Source: SZUA-36 sp963727635 (GTDB lineage: Bacteria > Pseudomonadota > Gammaproteobacteria > Xanthomonadales > SZUA-36). From it: a DNA stretch of 64,000 bases. The translations under genes were made by a program, and so were the position numbers. A model generated the notes under the pieces. It saw only the letters and a list, made by a program, of their open reading frames with translations. It had not been told where the DNA came from and searched no databases. Shown here in pieces: positions 47,969 to 57,504 of the stretch. The number at the start of each line of letters is the position of its first letter. Position 1 is the stretch's first letter. The stretch is from contig CAVSHP010000007.1 in NCBI GenBank assembly GCA_963727635.1, positions 124,001 through 188,000 on the forward strand. Reading direction: 5' to 3'.

Positions 47969-48628
47969 ATGCCAAAACAAGGTCTGCCCATCGCTCTCAA
48001 CCATGATCGCCTGGCCAGTGCCGCGAAATCCCTGTCTGGAATGGACAAGGACATGGCGAGAATTTTGAGCGCCCTTGGCACACCGCCGCTGTGGGACAGA
48101 CAGCCGGGCTTTGTGACCCTGCTGCGCATCATCCTTGAACAACAGGTGTCGCTGGTCTCAGCCGATGCCATGTACCGTCGCCTGCTGGTGCAAATCGATC
48201 CGCTGACCCCGGAGACCATGCTCGCTGCGGGTGAGCCCTTTTTACGCGCTTTTGGCGTGACCCGGCAGAAGGCCGCGTACTTTATCAACGTCGCCCGGGC
48301 TATCCAGAATGGCGATCTGGATTTGGAATCCTTGACCCGCGAAAGTGATGAGTCCGCGATTTCACAACTCACATCGGTCAAGGGTATCGGTCCGTGGACG
48401 GCCAGGATCTACCTGCTGATGGTCCTGTGCCGCCCGGATGTCTGGCCGCTCGGCGATGTCGCCCTGGCCACGGCCTATCAAAAACTGAAAGGACTGGAAA
48501 AACGCCCTTCACAGCCCGAACTCAGCGAGTTGGCACTGGCCTGGGCGCCCCACCGCGCCACGGCGGCAAGGCTGTTATGGCACTATTACCTGAACGGCAT
48601 GCCCGATGACATTGGAAACAGTCAATGA
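47969..48628 (+). CDS. DNA-3-methyladenine glycosylase II-like (AlkA family)
   Basis: A 219-residue base-excision enzyme of the HhH-GPD superfamily. FVTLLRIILEQQVSL near residue 48, the helix-hairpin-helix LTSVKGIGPWTARIYLLM near 138 and the catalytic Asp in WPLGDVAL near 168. It lacks the N-terminal AlkA domain, so it resembles the short AlkA/Mag1 type. Its stop overlaps the next ATG by 4 bases. Confidence 0.92.
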   Translation: MPKQGLPIALNHDRLASAAKSLSGMDKDMARILSALGTPPLWDRQPGFVTLLRIILEQQVSLVSADAMYRRLLVQIDPLTPETMLAAGEPFLRAFGVTRQKAAYFINVARAIQNGDLDLESLTRESDESAISQLTSVKGIGPWTARIYLLMVLCRPDVWPLGDVALATAYQKLKGLEKRPSQPELSELALAWAPHRATAARLLWHYYLNGMPDDIGNSQ

Positions 48629-48990
48629 AATACACCGCGATTAACTTCAGCAACAAGTTCGGCAAGTTTAACCAGCAATGGTCACCAAGGGTGATCGCCG
48701 AAATGAACGACTACCAGTTCAAACTGGCAAAAGTGCAGGGTGAGTTCGCCTGGCACAACCACCCCGACACCGACGAGGTCTTCATCGTCATCGAAGGCGC
48801 ACTGGATATCGAGTTCCGCGACGGCAGGGTAACGCTTGCAGCCGGTGAAATGTTCGTGGTGCCAAAAGGTGTCGAACACAAACCCATGGCGGAACAGGAG
48901 TGCCGGATCATGCTGGTCGAACCCAGGGGCACCGTAAACACCGGGGATACGCGCAACGACCTGACCGCACAAAACGATGTCTGGGTATAA
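48625..48990 (+). CDS. cupin-domain protein
   Basis: A 121-residue single-cupin protein. The metal-binding histidines and Glu are visible in FAWHNHPDTDEVFIVIEG, and the second motif in FVVPKGVEHKP. Members are often small dioxygenases, isomerases or sensor domains; the substrate is unknown. ATGA overlap with the AlkA-like gene implies co-translation. Confidence 0.9.
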   Translation: MKYTAINFSNKFGKFNQQWSPRVIAEMNDYQFKLAKVQGEFAWHNHPDTDEVFIVIEGALDIEFRDGRVTLAAGEMFVVPKGVEHKPMAEQECRIMLVEPRGTVNTGDTRNDLTAQNDVWV

Positions 48991-49328
48991 AAGGTACTTG
49001 GCTGACAATGCGCTTTTTTTGATCAGCATTGAACCATTGAAACAGTTCTTAAACCGCCAAAAACAACCAGCCTCAACGGTTGATCGACAGCAATTAGCCC
49101 AGTCGTTATGCACCCTTATGGTGCTTCGAATTTCCAGCCTTGAGCGTGAACAATTGGAAGAGAATTAAAGGCCGGACTTCGCCTGAAGCACTGGACACTC
49201 TTCAGGTTAAAATACAGCCTTATGAGAACATCATGCCAAACTACAAAAAGTACAAAAACATCCGTAGCTGTCGCAGCTTTCGGTGCGTATCCAATCCTCG
49301 ACTATATAGTCTCCTTCTCGTTCGAATC
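48991..49328. other. gene-free stretch between convergent units
   Basis: About 340 bases, visibly AT-richer than its left side. No gene with a plausible product, hairpin terminator or RNA was recognised. It marks the start of a lower-GC block running to about 53.5 kb. Confidence 0.5.
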
Positions 49329-50741
49329 TTAATTAATATTCTGCTCCAGCCATGCGGCAATGGTGGTTAACACTTCTGGATTCAACGTTTCTTCAATGCT
49401 GGCATATTCGTCAGTTGCTCCGTTTTCAGCTTGTTGAAACATGTGGTTAAGCCCCGGGAAAATATATTGGTCATACTTTGCTTTATCTTTACTTAAAGCG
49501 TGTGCCAGGCCTCCAATATTTTCTTTGGCTGGCACCTGGGAATCCTTGTCACCGTTTAATAACAAAACCGGTATATCCAGTTTTGCCCAGTAGTCTAATG
49601 GGTTTAGTTGTAGCCATAGGTAAAATGAATTGCTCGCGGCCAATTCAACATTCAAAGTGCCTTGCTGTCCAGCGAACTTGTTTACGATCTCTGCATTTTT
49701 GCCGGTTAAATTATCGTACAAGGCCTGCAGTTCCTGCTTGCGTTTCTCTTCGTCAGTATTATCAAGAACGGTTTGATAAAATTTTTGACTGAAGTCCAAC
49801 AAAATATCCGTATCCGATTTTGTGGCGCCCTTGGCTGCGGGTTCGGTTTGATCTTGTAGCAATAGAATATCCAAGGTCGACATGCCTGGTCCCGCCATGG
49901 ATATTATTCCCTGCACTTTTTCTATTGTGGCGGTAATTGCAGCAACAAAACTTCCTTCACTATGTCCGATAAGGAAGATGTTATTTGGATCGACCCGGCG
50001 ATGTGCTTTTAAAAACTGAATGGCAGCTTGAGTGTCGTGGGCAAAATTTTCGACGTCGCCTTCTTTAAATTGGCCAGCGGATTTAAATACGCCACGTTTG
50101 TCCGCGCGCATTACAACATATCCCTGCCGGGTCAGGTAATCAGCCAATACTTTGAATGGTCTGTGGCCGTGGTGAAAAGAATCCCGTTGGTTTGGACCTG
50201 ACCCGGCAATCAACATGACAGCGGGGTGGCGACCATTATCTTTTGGAGAGGTTAAGGTTGCTGCCAGCCACGTTTGATCATGTGGATTTATGTAACGAAC
50301 CTCTTCTTCATTATATGCAGTGATATTGACGGGAGTCTGAGCTCTGTCTGTTTCGGGTAAGGTCGCTACCCTGGTTAAGGGCAATGACCAGCGGGCCTCA
50401 CCCTGGCTAAACTGCGCATCAATGGTATTGCCGTCTGAGCTTATCTTGCCGGTGATGCTGATGGGAGCCTCGCGGAGCTGGACTGTCAGGATGTTGTCGT
50501 CCAGCGTCACATCCGAGGTCATATACCGGCTCATTTGGTCCAGGCTCGCTACATTTGCGCCCCACTCACCATTGGCCCGTTTGAATACCTCCACCCCAAC
50601 CCTTAACGTCGGACCGCCAGGAATTTCCATCACCCCCAGCCATGCGCCTTGAGCATCTTTCATCTGCGTTTGCGCAGCCGCCAAGTGGCTGAAAGTGAGC
50701 CATAAAAATGTTGTAAGAATCATACCGATTCGATTAAGCAT
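49329..50741 (-). CDS. secreted alpha/beta hydrolase
   Basis: A 470-residue exported serine hydrolase. The signal peptide MLNRIGMILTTFLWLTFSHLAAA sets the start at 50741, with GAGG 9 bases upstream; the open frame continues above it without signal character. An N-terminal beta domain of about 120 residues (GAWLGVMEIPGG...) precedes the hydrolase core with AGSGPNQRD (oxyanion region), the nucleophile in LIGHSEGSF, the acid in LNGDKDSQVP and the His in PGLNHMFQ. Related to bacterial proteins annotated as prolyl-peptidase-like or dienelactone-hydrolase-like; substrate unknown. Divergent from the PadR gene. Confidence 0.88.
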   Translation of the reverse strand: MLNRIGMILTTFLWLTFSHLAAAQTQMKDAQGAWLGVMEIPGGPTLRVGVEVFKRANGEWGANVASLDQMSRYMTSDVTLDDNILTVQLREAPISITGKISSDGNTIDAQFSQGEARWSLPLTRVATLPETDRAQTPVNITAYNEEEVRYINPHDQTWLAATLTSPKDNGRHPAVMLIAGSGPNQRDSFHHGHRPFKVLADYLTRQGYVVMRADKRGVFKSAGQFKEGDVENFAHDTQAAIQFLKAHRRVDPNNIFLIGHSEGSFVAAITATIEKVQGIISMAGPGMSTLDILLLQDQTEPAAKGATKSDTDILLDFSQKFYQTVLDNTDEEKRKQELQALYDNLTGKNAEIVNKFAGQQGTLNVELAASNSFYLWLQLNPLDYWAKLDIPVLLLNGDKDSQVPAKENIGGLAHALSKDKAKYDQYIFPGLNHMFQQAENGATDEYASIEETLNPEVLTTIAAWLEQNIN

Positions 50742-51063
50742 ATTGTTTTTCCTCATAGAGCTCTTTGGCGTGGGCGCTGCCTGGTCAAACCAGTAAAGAA
50801 CCATCCCGCTTTGCAACTTTTACAATAGGCGATATATACCTTGTTATGCTAGGTACTCTATACAAAATTCTTATACATAGCAATGCTATGTTTATAGTTT
50901 GCGGTGTATTTAGATATCTTGCGCTGGTTCGGCCGCGGTAAAATATGATAACTAAATGATAGTTATAGAATAATAAATATCTATTTTATGCGGATGGATA
51001 AGTCCCGTATAATTCGATGTATATAGTAGTGCTATGCTATTGAGCTCGGGGACATGTGTATTT
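50742..51063. promoter_or_regulatory. control region with palindromic PadR operator candidate
   Basis: AT-rich 320-base region between the hydrolase and PadR genes. ACATAGCAATGCTATGT at 50875-50891 is a perfect palindrome with a 3-base centre. The half-site GCTATG recurs at 51031-51036, near the PadR start, and TTATGCTAGG lies near 50844. PadR proteins usually bind such palindromes in their own promoters. Confidence 0.5.
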
Positions 51064-51414
51064 ATGACGACTGAAAGCGATCAAGTGATAGAGCGATGGT
51101 TGCCGCAATTTAGAAAGGGCCTTCTGGAATTCATCATTCTTTTAAAGTTACAGCAAGGTCTGAGTTACGGTTACGAGATAGCGTCTGAAATAAAAAGGTT
51201 GACGATGATTGACGTGGCGGAAGGCACATTATACCCATTGCTAAACCGCCTCAAGCGCGACGGATTGGTGACAACCCAGTGGCAAACTGCTGAAGTAGGG
51301 ACGCCCAGAAAATACTACCAAATTACCGAATTGGGTCGTGAAGTTCTTTCTAGAATGAAGCTCACCTGGAGCAATACGCACAGTTCAATCTTACAGATGG
51401 TGATGCAATCATGA
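51064..51414 (+). CDS. PadR-family transcriptional regulator
   Basis: A 116-residue winged-helix repressor. LLEFIILLKLQQGLSYGYEIASEIK, the recognition part VAEGTLYPLLNRLKRDGLV and the wing PRKYYQITELGREVLSRM are standard for PadR subfamily 2. The ATG at 51064 is preferred over 51034. It overlaps the next gene by 4 bases, an arrangement common for PadR plus a membrane partner carrying a HAAS-type domain. Likely autoregulated and possibly controlling the divergent hydrolase. Confidence 0.93.
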   Translation: MTTESDQVIERWLPQFRKGLLEFIILLKLQQGLSYGYEIASEIKRLTMIDVAEGTLYPLLNRLKRDGLVTTQWQTAEVGTPRKYYQITELGREVLSRMKLTWSNTHSSILQMVMQS

Positions 51415-52019
51415 GCCAACTATTCCCTATAAAAAGTGAAATTGCAGAAAAAGTTTGGGATCATTTTGACGCGGAGCTCAAACATAAACTGAAGCCCTTG
51501 CCTCAGGCAGAACGTGAAGACATCCGCTTGGAGATACTGAGTCATTTATACGAATCGGCGTTGCACGATGAGGGGCAAAGCGAAGCAGATAAAATGATAA
51601 ATGCGATACACAGAATGGGCTCCCCCGACGAGTACCTCACACCATTGATTAGCGAAATCCTGCAGGCTCAAGAGGTGTCCAAAGGACATCCCCAGGCGAT
51701 ATTAAATGTGCTGATAAACCATACTAAAAAGGGTTTATTGCATTTTGCCGCGACACTTGCTTTTGGTTTTGGTTATTTTCTGAGTATTCTTGTTTTCATT
51801 ATGGGATTGGTGCACATAGTCGACAACAATGTGGGTGTGTGGCTCGATCCGGATGGTGGCTTTTTGTCACTGTCATTTTCTTTTCAACAGGATGCTGTGC
51901 AATGGATGCCAAACTGGTTTTCGTTAATAGCCATCAGCACCAGTGTTGGTGTCTACTTTGTATTGAACAAGTTGTTGTTTTGGCTGTTGGCGAGAACTAA
52001 AAAATCGACTTCCGTATAG
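51411..52019 (+). CDS. membrane partner of PadR with HAAS/DUF1700-like domain
   Basis: A 202-residue protein with an N-terminal helical domain (LKHKLKPLPQAEREDIRLEILSHLYE, MINAIHRMGSPDEYLTPLI) of the HAAS/DUF1700 type seen next to PadR genes. Two membrane segments follow at about 112-140 and 172-195. Its role is probably signalling to, or being regulated with, PadR. No enzyme motif is seen. Confidence 0.8.
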   Translation: MSQLFPIKSEIAEKVWDHFDAELKHKLKPLPQAEREDIRLEILSHLYESALHDEGQSEADKMINAIHRMGSPDEYLTPLISEILQAQEVSKGHPQAILNVLINHTKKGLLHFAATLAFGFGYFLSILVFIMGLVHIVDNNVGVWLDPDGGFLSLSFSFQQDAVQWMPNWFSLIAISTSVGVYFVLNKLLFWLLARTKKSTSV

Positions 52020-52123
52020 AACCTAATCAAAGGGGCCGGATACACTTTCCCACAGTGTTTCAACGCGTCGGCAATGACCGATAAAAAGTACTCAATTGAT
52101 ACTAATGAGTGGATGAATTCATC

Positions 52124-53032
52124 ATGCTAAAAAAAATGGCCTTCTCAATTGTTGCCTTTCTGACGATATTTTGTTCCAGTGCTGCAAACGCTCAGTCTGC
52201 CTGGCTGTCAACCCCGGAGAGTTTAAGTGATTTCCGGCAGCAGGTTGAATCGCTCAAACCTGCCCATTCAAAAATTGAACTCGATTCGATCCAGGACATG
52301 AGCATCGATCTTGGTGATAGAAAAATTGACATCAGGATTTACGACCCTGGCATCCCGGAGCCAGCGCAAACTTTGATTTATGTTCATGGCGCCTGCTGGG
52401 TTGCCGGAAGCCTTGATAGTCACGACGAGATCAGCCGTTACCTTGCCCGGGAAAGCGGTTCAAAGGTTATTGCAATCAATTACCGGCTTGCGCCCGAATT
52501 CAGATATCCCGCTGCGCATAATGACGTTTTTGATAGCGTGCAATGGGTTTGGGACAACGCTGCAACGCTGGGTATCGACAAACGTAAATTTGCCATCGCG
52601 GGAGAGAGTGCGGGCGCATATTTCGCTGTCGCCACTGCGCTGCGTTCGATGGAGGACGCCAATAGCCCGAAGTTTGCCTTCGAGTTGCTGGTTTATGCCG
52701 CACTGGACGGTGGAGGCGCAGCGTGGCCGGAATGCAAGGCGCAGTATTTTGAAAATAAGAATGAGCAAAGAACAGATTATGCTTCGCCGTTATGGGCGGA
52801 TAATCTTTCCGGTCTTCCTCGAACCTTCAATATATTCGGCCAGTATGAGATTTCGAGAGTTGAGGAAGAATTATTTATGCGAAAACTGGCAGAGCAGGGT
52901 GTAAGCACCCAGAGCTACATGATTAAAGACGTTGCCCATGACGTGGTTAATTGGGCGAGCGTCAGTGGGGATATGTCTGCTCACAAAAAAGCAATTGAAT
53001 ATATTGGAATGGGTTTTAGCCTTGCGAAATAG
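52124..53032 (+). CDS. secreted HSL-type alpha/beta hydrolase (esterase)
   Basis: About 302 residues with signal peptide MLKKMAFSIVAFLTIFCSSAANA. Family IV/hormone-sensitive-lipase layout: the oxyanion motif, usually HGGG, reads HGACW here; then YRLAPEFRYPAA, the nucleophile in IAGESAGAYFA and a His in DVAHDVVNW. The altered HGGG makes kynurenine-formamidase-like or other amidase activity an alternative. It lies after the PadR pair, separated by 100 bases. Confidence 0.85.
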   Translation: MLKKMAFSIVAFLTIFCSSAANAQSAWLSTPESLSDFRQQVESLKPAHSKIELDSIQDMSIDLGDRKIDIRIYDPGIPEPAQTLIYVHGACWVAGSLDSHDEISRYLARESGSKVIAINYRLAPEFRYPAAHNDVFDSVQWVWDNAATLGIDKRKFAIAGESAGAYFAVATALRSMEDANSPKFAFELLVYAALDGGGAAWPECKAQYFENKNEQRTDYASPLWADNLSGLPRTFNIFGQYEISRVEEELFMRKLAEQGVSTQSYMIKDVAHDVVNWASVSGDMSAHKKAIEYIGMGFSLAK

Positions 53033-53060
53033 GCGCAATACATCAAAGTGAGCAACGGAA

Positions 53061-53521
53061 ATGTCTCGTACGACCTGTCGCACGAGCCATGACAATCTGT
53101 TAAACATGTATGCGGGCGATTTTGGTGCCGGTAAATTCAAACGGGAGGACTACAATATGCAAAAGCACTGCAGTCTGGATTGCAGAAGGCGTATGAACTT
53201 GATGTGAAAGCCGGCGGTCCATCCTACATGTCCCTGTACGAACTGGCACGTATGAATTATGACCGTGAATTGTACGCAGAAGCGAATACATACTTTCAAG
53301 ACGCATATACCGAAATGGAAGCCGAACAAGCTGACACCAGGGATCCGGTTGGTTATGCCGATTTCCTGGATGAGTACGCTTTTTCCCTCGAACAGACCGG
53401 TCAGAATGGCCTTGCTTCTAAACTGTCAGCCCGTTCTGAAAAAATCAGGGTGGCATTCAAGGCAAAACAAAGTCACACGGAGAAAACACCGTATGGCACT
53501 TTATGCAACACTGGTTCCTGA
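53061..53521 (+). CDS. small TPR-like protein (one frameshift)
   Basis: Reading from the ATG at 53061 gives DNLLNMYAGDFGAGKFKREDYN. A missing base near 53158 shifts the frame into ALQSGLQKAYELDVKAGGPSYMSLYELARMNYDRELYAEANTYFQDAYTEM and EYAFSLEQTGQNGLASKLSARSEKI, helix-repeat sequence of TPR type. About 153 residues after correction. No signal peptide. It may be a fragment of a larger protein; function unknown. Confidence 0.55.
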
Positions 53522-53609
53522 CAAGTCATTGGAGGAGGAAGTTTTCGGCGCCGGTTAATTCAATCGCCGGGCTTATGTCGTCCGGTTAGATCTCAACAGG
53601 AGGATGGTC

Positions 53610-54560
53610 ATGTCTGATAAAAAAATCATTGCAGTGCTCGGCGCGACCGGTGCGCAGGGCGGTGGTCTGGTACGCGCAATTTTGGCCGATCCAGATGGCG
53701 GGTTTATAGCGCGCGCTATCACCAGGGACGTCAATTCCGAAAAAGCCAGGGCGCTTGCGCAGGCAGGCGCCGAGGTTGTAGCCGCCGACATTGATGACGA
53801 AGCGAGCCTGACCGAGGCGCTCAAAGGCGCTTACGGCGCCTATTTCGTGACCTTTTTCTGGGCGCACTTTTCCCCCGACAAGGAGAAGGCTGAGGTCCGT
53901 AATATGGCCGCGGCAGCGAAGGCCACGGGCCTCAAACATGTCATCTGGTCCACACTTGAGGATACCCGCCAGTGGGTGCCACTCTCGGATGACCGGATGC
54001 CCACTTTGATGGGCGAGTACAAGGTTCCGCACTTCGATGCCAAGGGTGAGTCCAACAAGGTCTTCACCGAATTGGGGGTGCCAACGACGTTCCTTTACAC
54101 GTCGTTCTACTGGGACAACCTGATTTACTTTGGCATGGGTCCAAAGAAAGACTCCGACGGAAAGTTCGCTTTCACGATGCCGATGGGTGACAAGAAATTA
54201 CCTGGCATGGCCGCCGAGGATATCGGCAAGTGTGCCTACGGCATCTTCAAAAGCGGTTCGGAATATATCGGCAAGAGCGTCGGGATTACAGGCGAACACC
54301 TGACTGGCAAGCAGATGGCCGAAGCTCTGTCCGTGGCCCTGGGGCTGGAGGTGTACTACAACTCGGTGAGCCCGGAGATGTTTCGCAGCTTCGGTTTTCC
54401 GGGTGCTGATGACCTGGGCAATATGTTCCAGTTCAAGCGTGACTTCGAACAGGACTTTTGCGCTGCGCGTAATGTTGATCTTTCCCGGGCCCTGAACCCG
54501 TCGTTGCAGACATTCGAAGCCTGGCTGGCTGAGAACAAGACACGTATCCCGCTTGAGTAA
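53610..54560 (+). CDS. NmrA-like NAD(P)-binding protein
   Basis: A 316-residue atypical short-chain dehydrogenase of the NmrA/HSCARG type. The dinucleotide motif VLGATGAQGGGLVRA is at residues 9-23. Further segments are AYFVTFFWAHFSPDKE, HVIWSTLEDT, FLYTSFYWDN. Members sense NADPH or act as quinone or isoflavone-type reductases. A strong AGGAGG lies 7 bases before the ATG at 53610, which is preferred to the frame start 6 bases earlier. Confidence 0.92.
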   Translation: MSDKKIIAVLGATGAQGGGLVRAILADPDGGFIARAITRDVNSEKARALAQAGAEVVAADIDDEASLTEALKGAYGAYFVTFFWAHFSPDKEKAEVRNMAAAAKATGLKHVIWSTLEDTRQWVPLSDDRMPTLMGEYKVPHFDAKGESNKVFTELGVPTTFLYTSFYWDNLIYFGMGPKKDSDGKFAFTMPMGDKKLPGMAAEDIGKCAYGIFKSGSEYIGKSVGITGEHLTGKQMAEALSVALGLEVYYNSVSPEMFRSFGFPGADDLGNMFQFKRDFEQDFCAARNVDLSRALNPSLQTFEAWLAENKTRIPLE

Positions 54561-54616
54561 CGTAAAAAAAGCCTGTAATGAAAAATTTAATTTTATGAAT
54601 CGGCCAGGAGATTCAA

Positions 54617-54907
54617 ATGTTATATAGAATTTTGATTTTGGCGTTACTATTGACTTCACAGGCATCAGTGGCGGCTTTGGCTCCAAAATATCAAAATGCC
54701 AAGGATTTTGATGTGATCGTTGCATTTATAAAAACACATGATCAGGTCATGGAGACATTGGAATCCATCGACTTCAAAAAATATGTCATCCACTACGGCG
54801 ATGACTGTGAAGTCGTGTTTGGGCGCAAGGAAGTTGTCAGACCCCAGGGTTGGGCTGGACCGGCCGAACCGCTCGAGTTTTTGAGTTCAAGCTGTTCCAT
54901 AAGATGA
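54617..54907 (+). CDS. small exported hypothetical protein
   Basis: A 96-residue predicted periplasmic protein with a signal peptide (MLYRILILALLLTSQASVA). The short mature part (KDFDVIVAFIKTHDQVMETLESIDFKKYVIHYGDDCEVVFGRK) has two Cys, one near the C-terminus. No family recognised. A CAGGAGATT ribosome site supports translation. Confidence 0.65.
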   Translation: MLYRILILALLLTSQASVAALAPKYQNAKDFDVIVAFIKTHDQVMETLESIDFKKYVIHYGDDCEVVFGRKEVVRPQGWAGPAEPLEFLSSSCSIR

Positions 54908-55043
54908 ACGGGCTGAAAAATCCTGCGTGCCGGACCCGTTCCAGGATCCGGACAGGTACGCAGGACAGACGCCAGGGAATAAACATTTGAGTAACGGGCG
55001 GACCCAGACGGGTTGCGCCGCCCCAAGCAAATCGGGAGGAATA

Positions 55044-55400
55044 ATGTCACTAAGCCAATACAAGGGTGGTTGCCAGTGCGGCGCCGTCAGCTATGAAGTC
55101 GATTTGAGCCTCGACAACACATTGACGTGCAACTGTTCCCGTTGCCAAAAGATGGGCTTCGTGCTCGCTTTTACGCCACAGGACAATTTTCGTTTGATAT
55201 CCGGTGGCGGGCAACTCACCGAATACCTCTTCAACAAGAAATCGATACGCCACCTGTTCTGCAGCACCTGCGGGGTTGAGAGCTTTGCCTACGGCAAGAT
55301 GCCCGATGGTTCACCTCTCGTCGCCATCAATGTCAATTGTCTCGACGGGGTGGATCCCAGGGCGCTGGAAAGCCAGCATGTCGATGGCAGGAGTCTCTGA
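55044..55400 (+). CDS. GFA (glutathione-dependent formaldehyde-activating) family protein
   Basis: A 118-residue zinc protein of the Gfa/CENP-V fold. Zinc ligands in GGCQCGAVSYE, TCNCSRCQKMG and HLFCSTCGVESF are all present. The family includes S-hydroxymethylglutathione synthase, but most members are of unknown activity. The ATG at 55044 follows a GGGAGGA site. Confidence 0.93.
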   Translation: MSLSQYKGGCQCGAVSYEVDLSLDNTLTCNCSRCQKMGFVLAFTPQDNFRLISGGGQLTEYLFNKKSIRHLFCSTCGVESFAYGKMPDGSPLVAINVNCLDGVDPRALESQHVDGRSL

Positions 55401-55561
55401 AGCGGATGTGTTGGCGGGATATGCGGGAAAAAGTGTGATGAGTCGAAGGTATTCGTGCCAATACAGCCGGGCGTAGCACCAATTAAATGGTGAATATCCC
55501 CGGAGCGTGACAACGTGGTTATGAAATTGACACAAACTATATTGATAACGGGTTGTTCCTT

Positions 55562-56032
55562 TTGAAAATCTGGGTGGACGCAGACGCCTGCCCGGTGGTG
55601 ATCAAGGAGATATTGTTCAAGGCAGCCGAGCGAACCGGTATTCAGCTGACCCTGGTGGCCAACCAGCCTGTGCGTGTGCCGCCGTCCCGTTTCATCAGTT
55701 CGATCCAGGTCAGTTCCGGGTTCGATGTCGCCGATAATGAGATCGTAAAAAGAGTCGAGGACGGCGACCTGGTGATCACCGGGGATATCCCGCTGGCAGA
55801 TGACGTGATCAAAAAGGGCGGCCAGGCCCTCAGCCCGCGCGGGGAAAGGTATACTGTCGAGAATATAAAGGCCCGTCTGAACATCAGGGATTTTCTGGAT
55901 ACCCTGCGTGGCAGCGGTATCGATACGGGCGGCCCACCGGCATTGAACCAGGCCGATCGTAAAGCTTTTGCCGATCACCTTGACAGGATACTGGCCAAAT
56001 ACGCCGGAAAGGATAAATCAGATGGCCAGTGA
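55562..56032 (+). CDS. YaiI/YqxD family (UPF0178) protein
   Basis: A 156-residue protein with the family motifs IWVDADACPVVIKEIL, LVANQPV, DNEIVKRVEDGDLVITGDIPLAD and ALSPRGERYT, consistent with a PIN-like nuclease fold. Start is a TTG at 55562 chosen because family members begin directly at the IWVDADACP strand. The 3' end overlaps dbpA by 11 bases. Confidence 0.92.
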   Translation: MKIWVDADACPVVIKEILFKAAERTGIQLTLVANQPVRVPPSRFISSIQVSSGFDVADNEIVKRVEDGDLVITGDIPLADDVIKKGGQALSPRGERYTVENIKARLNIRDFLDTLRGSGIDTGGPPALNQADRKAFADHLDRILAKYAGKDKSDGQ

Positions 56033-57401
56033 CAGTTTTTCTTCGCTAAAAATATCGCCAGCGCAACTGGCAAACATGGAGACGCTCGGTTATCACAAGA
56101 TGACACCGGTCCAGGCGCAGAGCCTGCCGCACGTATTGCAGGGCAGGGACCTGATCGCGCAGGCCAAGACCGGCAGCGGCAAGACGGCGGCCTTTGGCAT
56201 CGGCCTGCTGGAGCAGATCAACCCGCGCTTTTTCGGGGTGCAGGCGCTGGTGTTGTGCCCGACTCGCGAACTGGCCGACCAGGTTGGTAAGGAACTGCGC
56301 AGACTGGCCCGCAGCACACCCAATATCAAGCTGGTGTCGTTGTGTGGCGGCAAGCCGTTCGTTCCGCAAAAATCTTCCCTGGAACACGGTGCGCATATCG
56401 TTGTGGGTACACCGGGGCGTGTGCAGGACCATTTACGCAGGGAGACACTCAAGCTCGACGGTCTGAAGACGCTGGTTCTGGACGAAGCCGACCGGATGCT
56501 GGACATGGGTTTTTTTGACGCCATGACCGAAATCATCGTACAGACACCAAAGACACGCCAGACCTTGTTGTTCTCGGCAACCTACCCGGACGAAATCAAG
56601 AAGCTTTGCCGTTCCATACAACGCAACCCGGTGACGGTTACCGTGGAAACGGAACACGAGCCCGGTGTGATCGAGCAGATTTTTTACGAGGTCAAGAAAC
56701 ACGAACGCAATAACACCCTGCTGGCTCTTTTCGAACATTATCAGCCGGAATCCACGCTGGTCTTCTGCCACACCAAGAAGCAATGTGACGAAGTGGCGGA
56801 TTTGCTCAAGGATAACAGCATCGAGGCGCTCGCCATCCACGGTGACCTGGAGCAGCGCGAACGCGACCAGGTCCTGGTCAAGTTTTCCAACAACAGTTGT
56901 CCGGTGCTGGTTGCCACCGATGTCGCCGCCCGCGGCCTGGACATCAAGTCGCTGGCGATGGTGATCAATTATGAATTGCCACGTGACCCGGAAATCTATG
57001 TGCACCGTATCGGCCGAACCGGGCGGGCCGGGGAAAAGGGTATCGCTGTGAGTATCTTCACCGAATCCGAGCAGATACGCGTCAATGCGATTGAGCAGTA
57101 TCTGAATAAGCCGTGCGTGTGCGATGTCTATGCGTCGCTCGACCGCGATGCGGGTTTTGCACTGAAGCCCCCGGTCGTGACGATTCAGCTGGATGTGGGC
57201 CGCAAAAACAAGATCCGTCCGGGCGATCTGCTGGGAGCCCTGACCGGTGAGGCCGGACTGGCCGGCTCACAGATTGGCAAGATCGATATTTTTGACCTCT
57301 GTAGTTACGTGGCGGTTGAACGTTCCGCCCTGCGCCAGGCGCTCAATTACCTGGCCACTGGTAAAGTCAAGGGGCGCGGTGTTCGCGCCCGTAAAGTTTG
57401 A
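56022..57401 (+). CDS. dbpA: ATP-dependent RNA helicase DbpA
   Basis: A 459-residue DEAD-box helicase for 50S assembly. Motif I AKTGSGKT, Ia PTRELA, Ib TPGR, II DEAD (VLDEADRML), III SAT, V ATDVAARGLD, VI HRIGRTGRAG. The C-terminal RRM-like DbpA domain (RKNKIRPGDLLGALTGEAGL, IGKIDIFDLCSYVAVE) binds hairpin 92 of 23S rRNA in the E. coli protein. ATG at 56022 overlaps the upstream gene. Confidence 0.96.
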   Translation: MASDSFSSLKISPAQLANMETLGYHKMTPVQAQSLPHVLQGRDLIAQAKTGSGKTAAFGIGLLEQINPRFFGVQALVLCPTRELADQVGKELRRLARSTPNIKLVSLCGGKPFVPQKSSLEHGAHIVVGTPGRVQDHLRRETLKLDGLKTLVLDEADRMLDMGFFDAMTEIIVQTPKTRQTLLFSATYPDEIKKLCRSIQRNPVTVTVETEHEPGVIEQIFYEVKKHERNNTLLALFEHYQPESTLVFCHTKKQCDEVADLLKDNSIEALAIHGDLEQRERDQVLVKFSNNSCPVLVATDVAARGLDIKSLAMVINYELPRDPEIYVHRIGRTGRAGEKGIAVSIFTESEQIRVNAIEQYLNKPCVCDVYASLDRDAGFALKPPVVTIQLDVGRKNKIRPGDLLGALTGEAGLAGSQIGKIDIFDLCSYVAVERSALRQALNYLATGKVKGRGVRARKV

Positions 57402-57504
57402 AATCAACAGCAGTTTAATAACACAGATTGGCGGGTGTTACGGTGCAATACATAAAAAGAAAAATGACTTCGGAGAACGGCAGCCAGCAGGCCGGGTAAT
57501 CATC

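Noticed and set aside
49250..49330. tRNA-like GTTCGAATC near 49310
   Set aside because: The flanking bases do not form a TpsiC stem and no acceptor or anticodon stem can be drawn.
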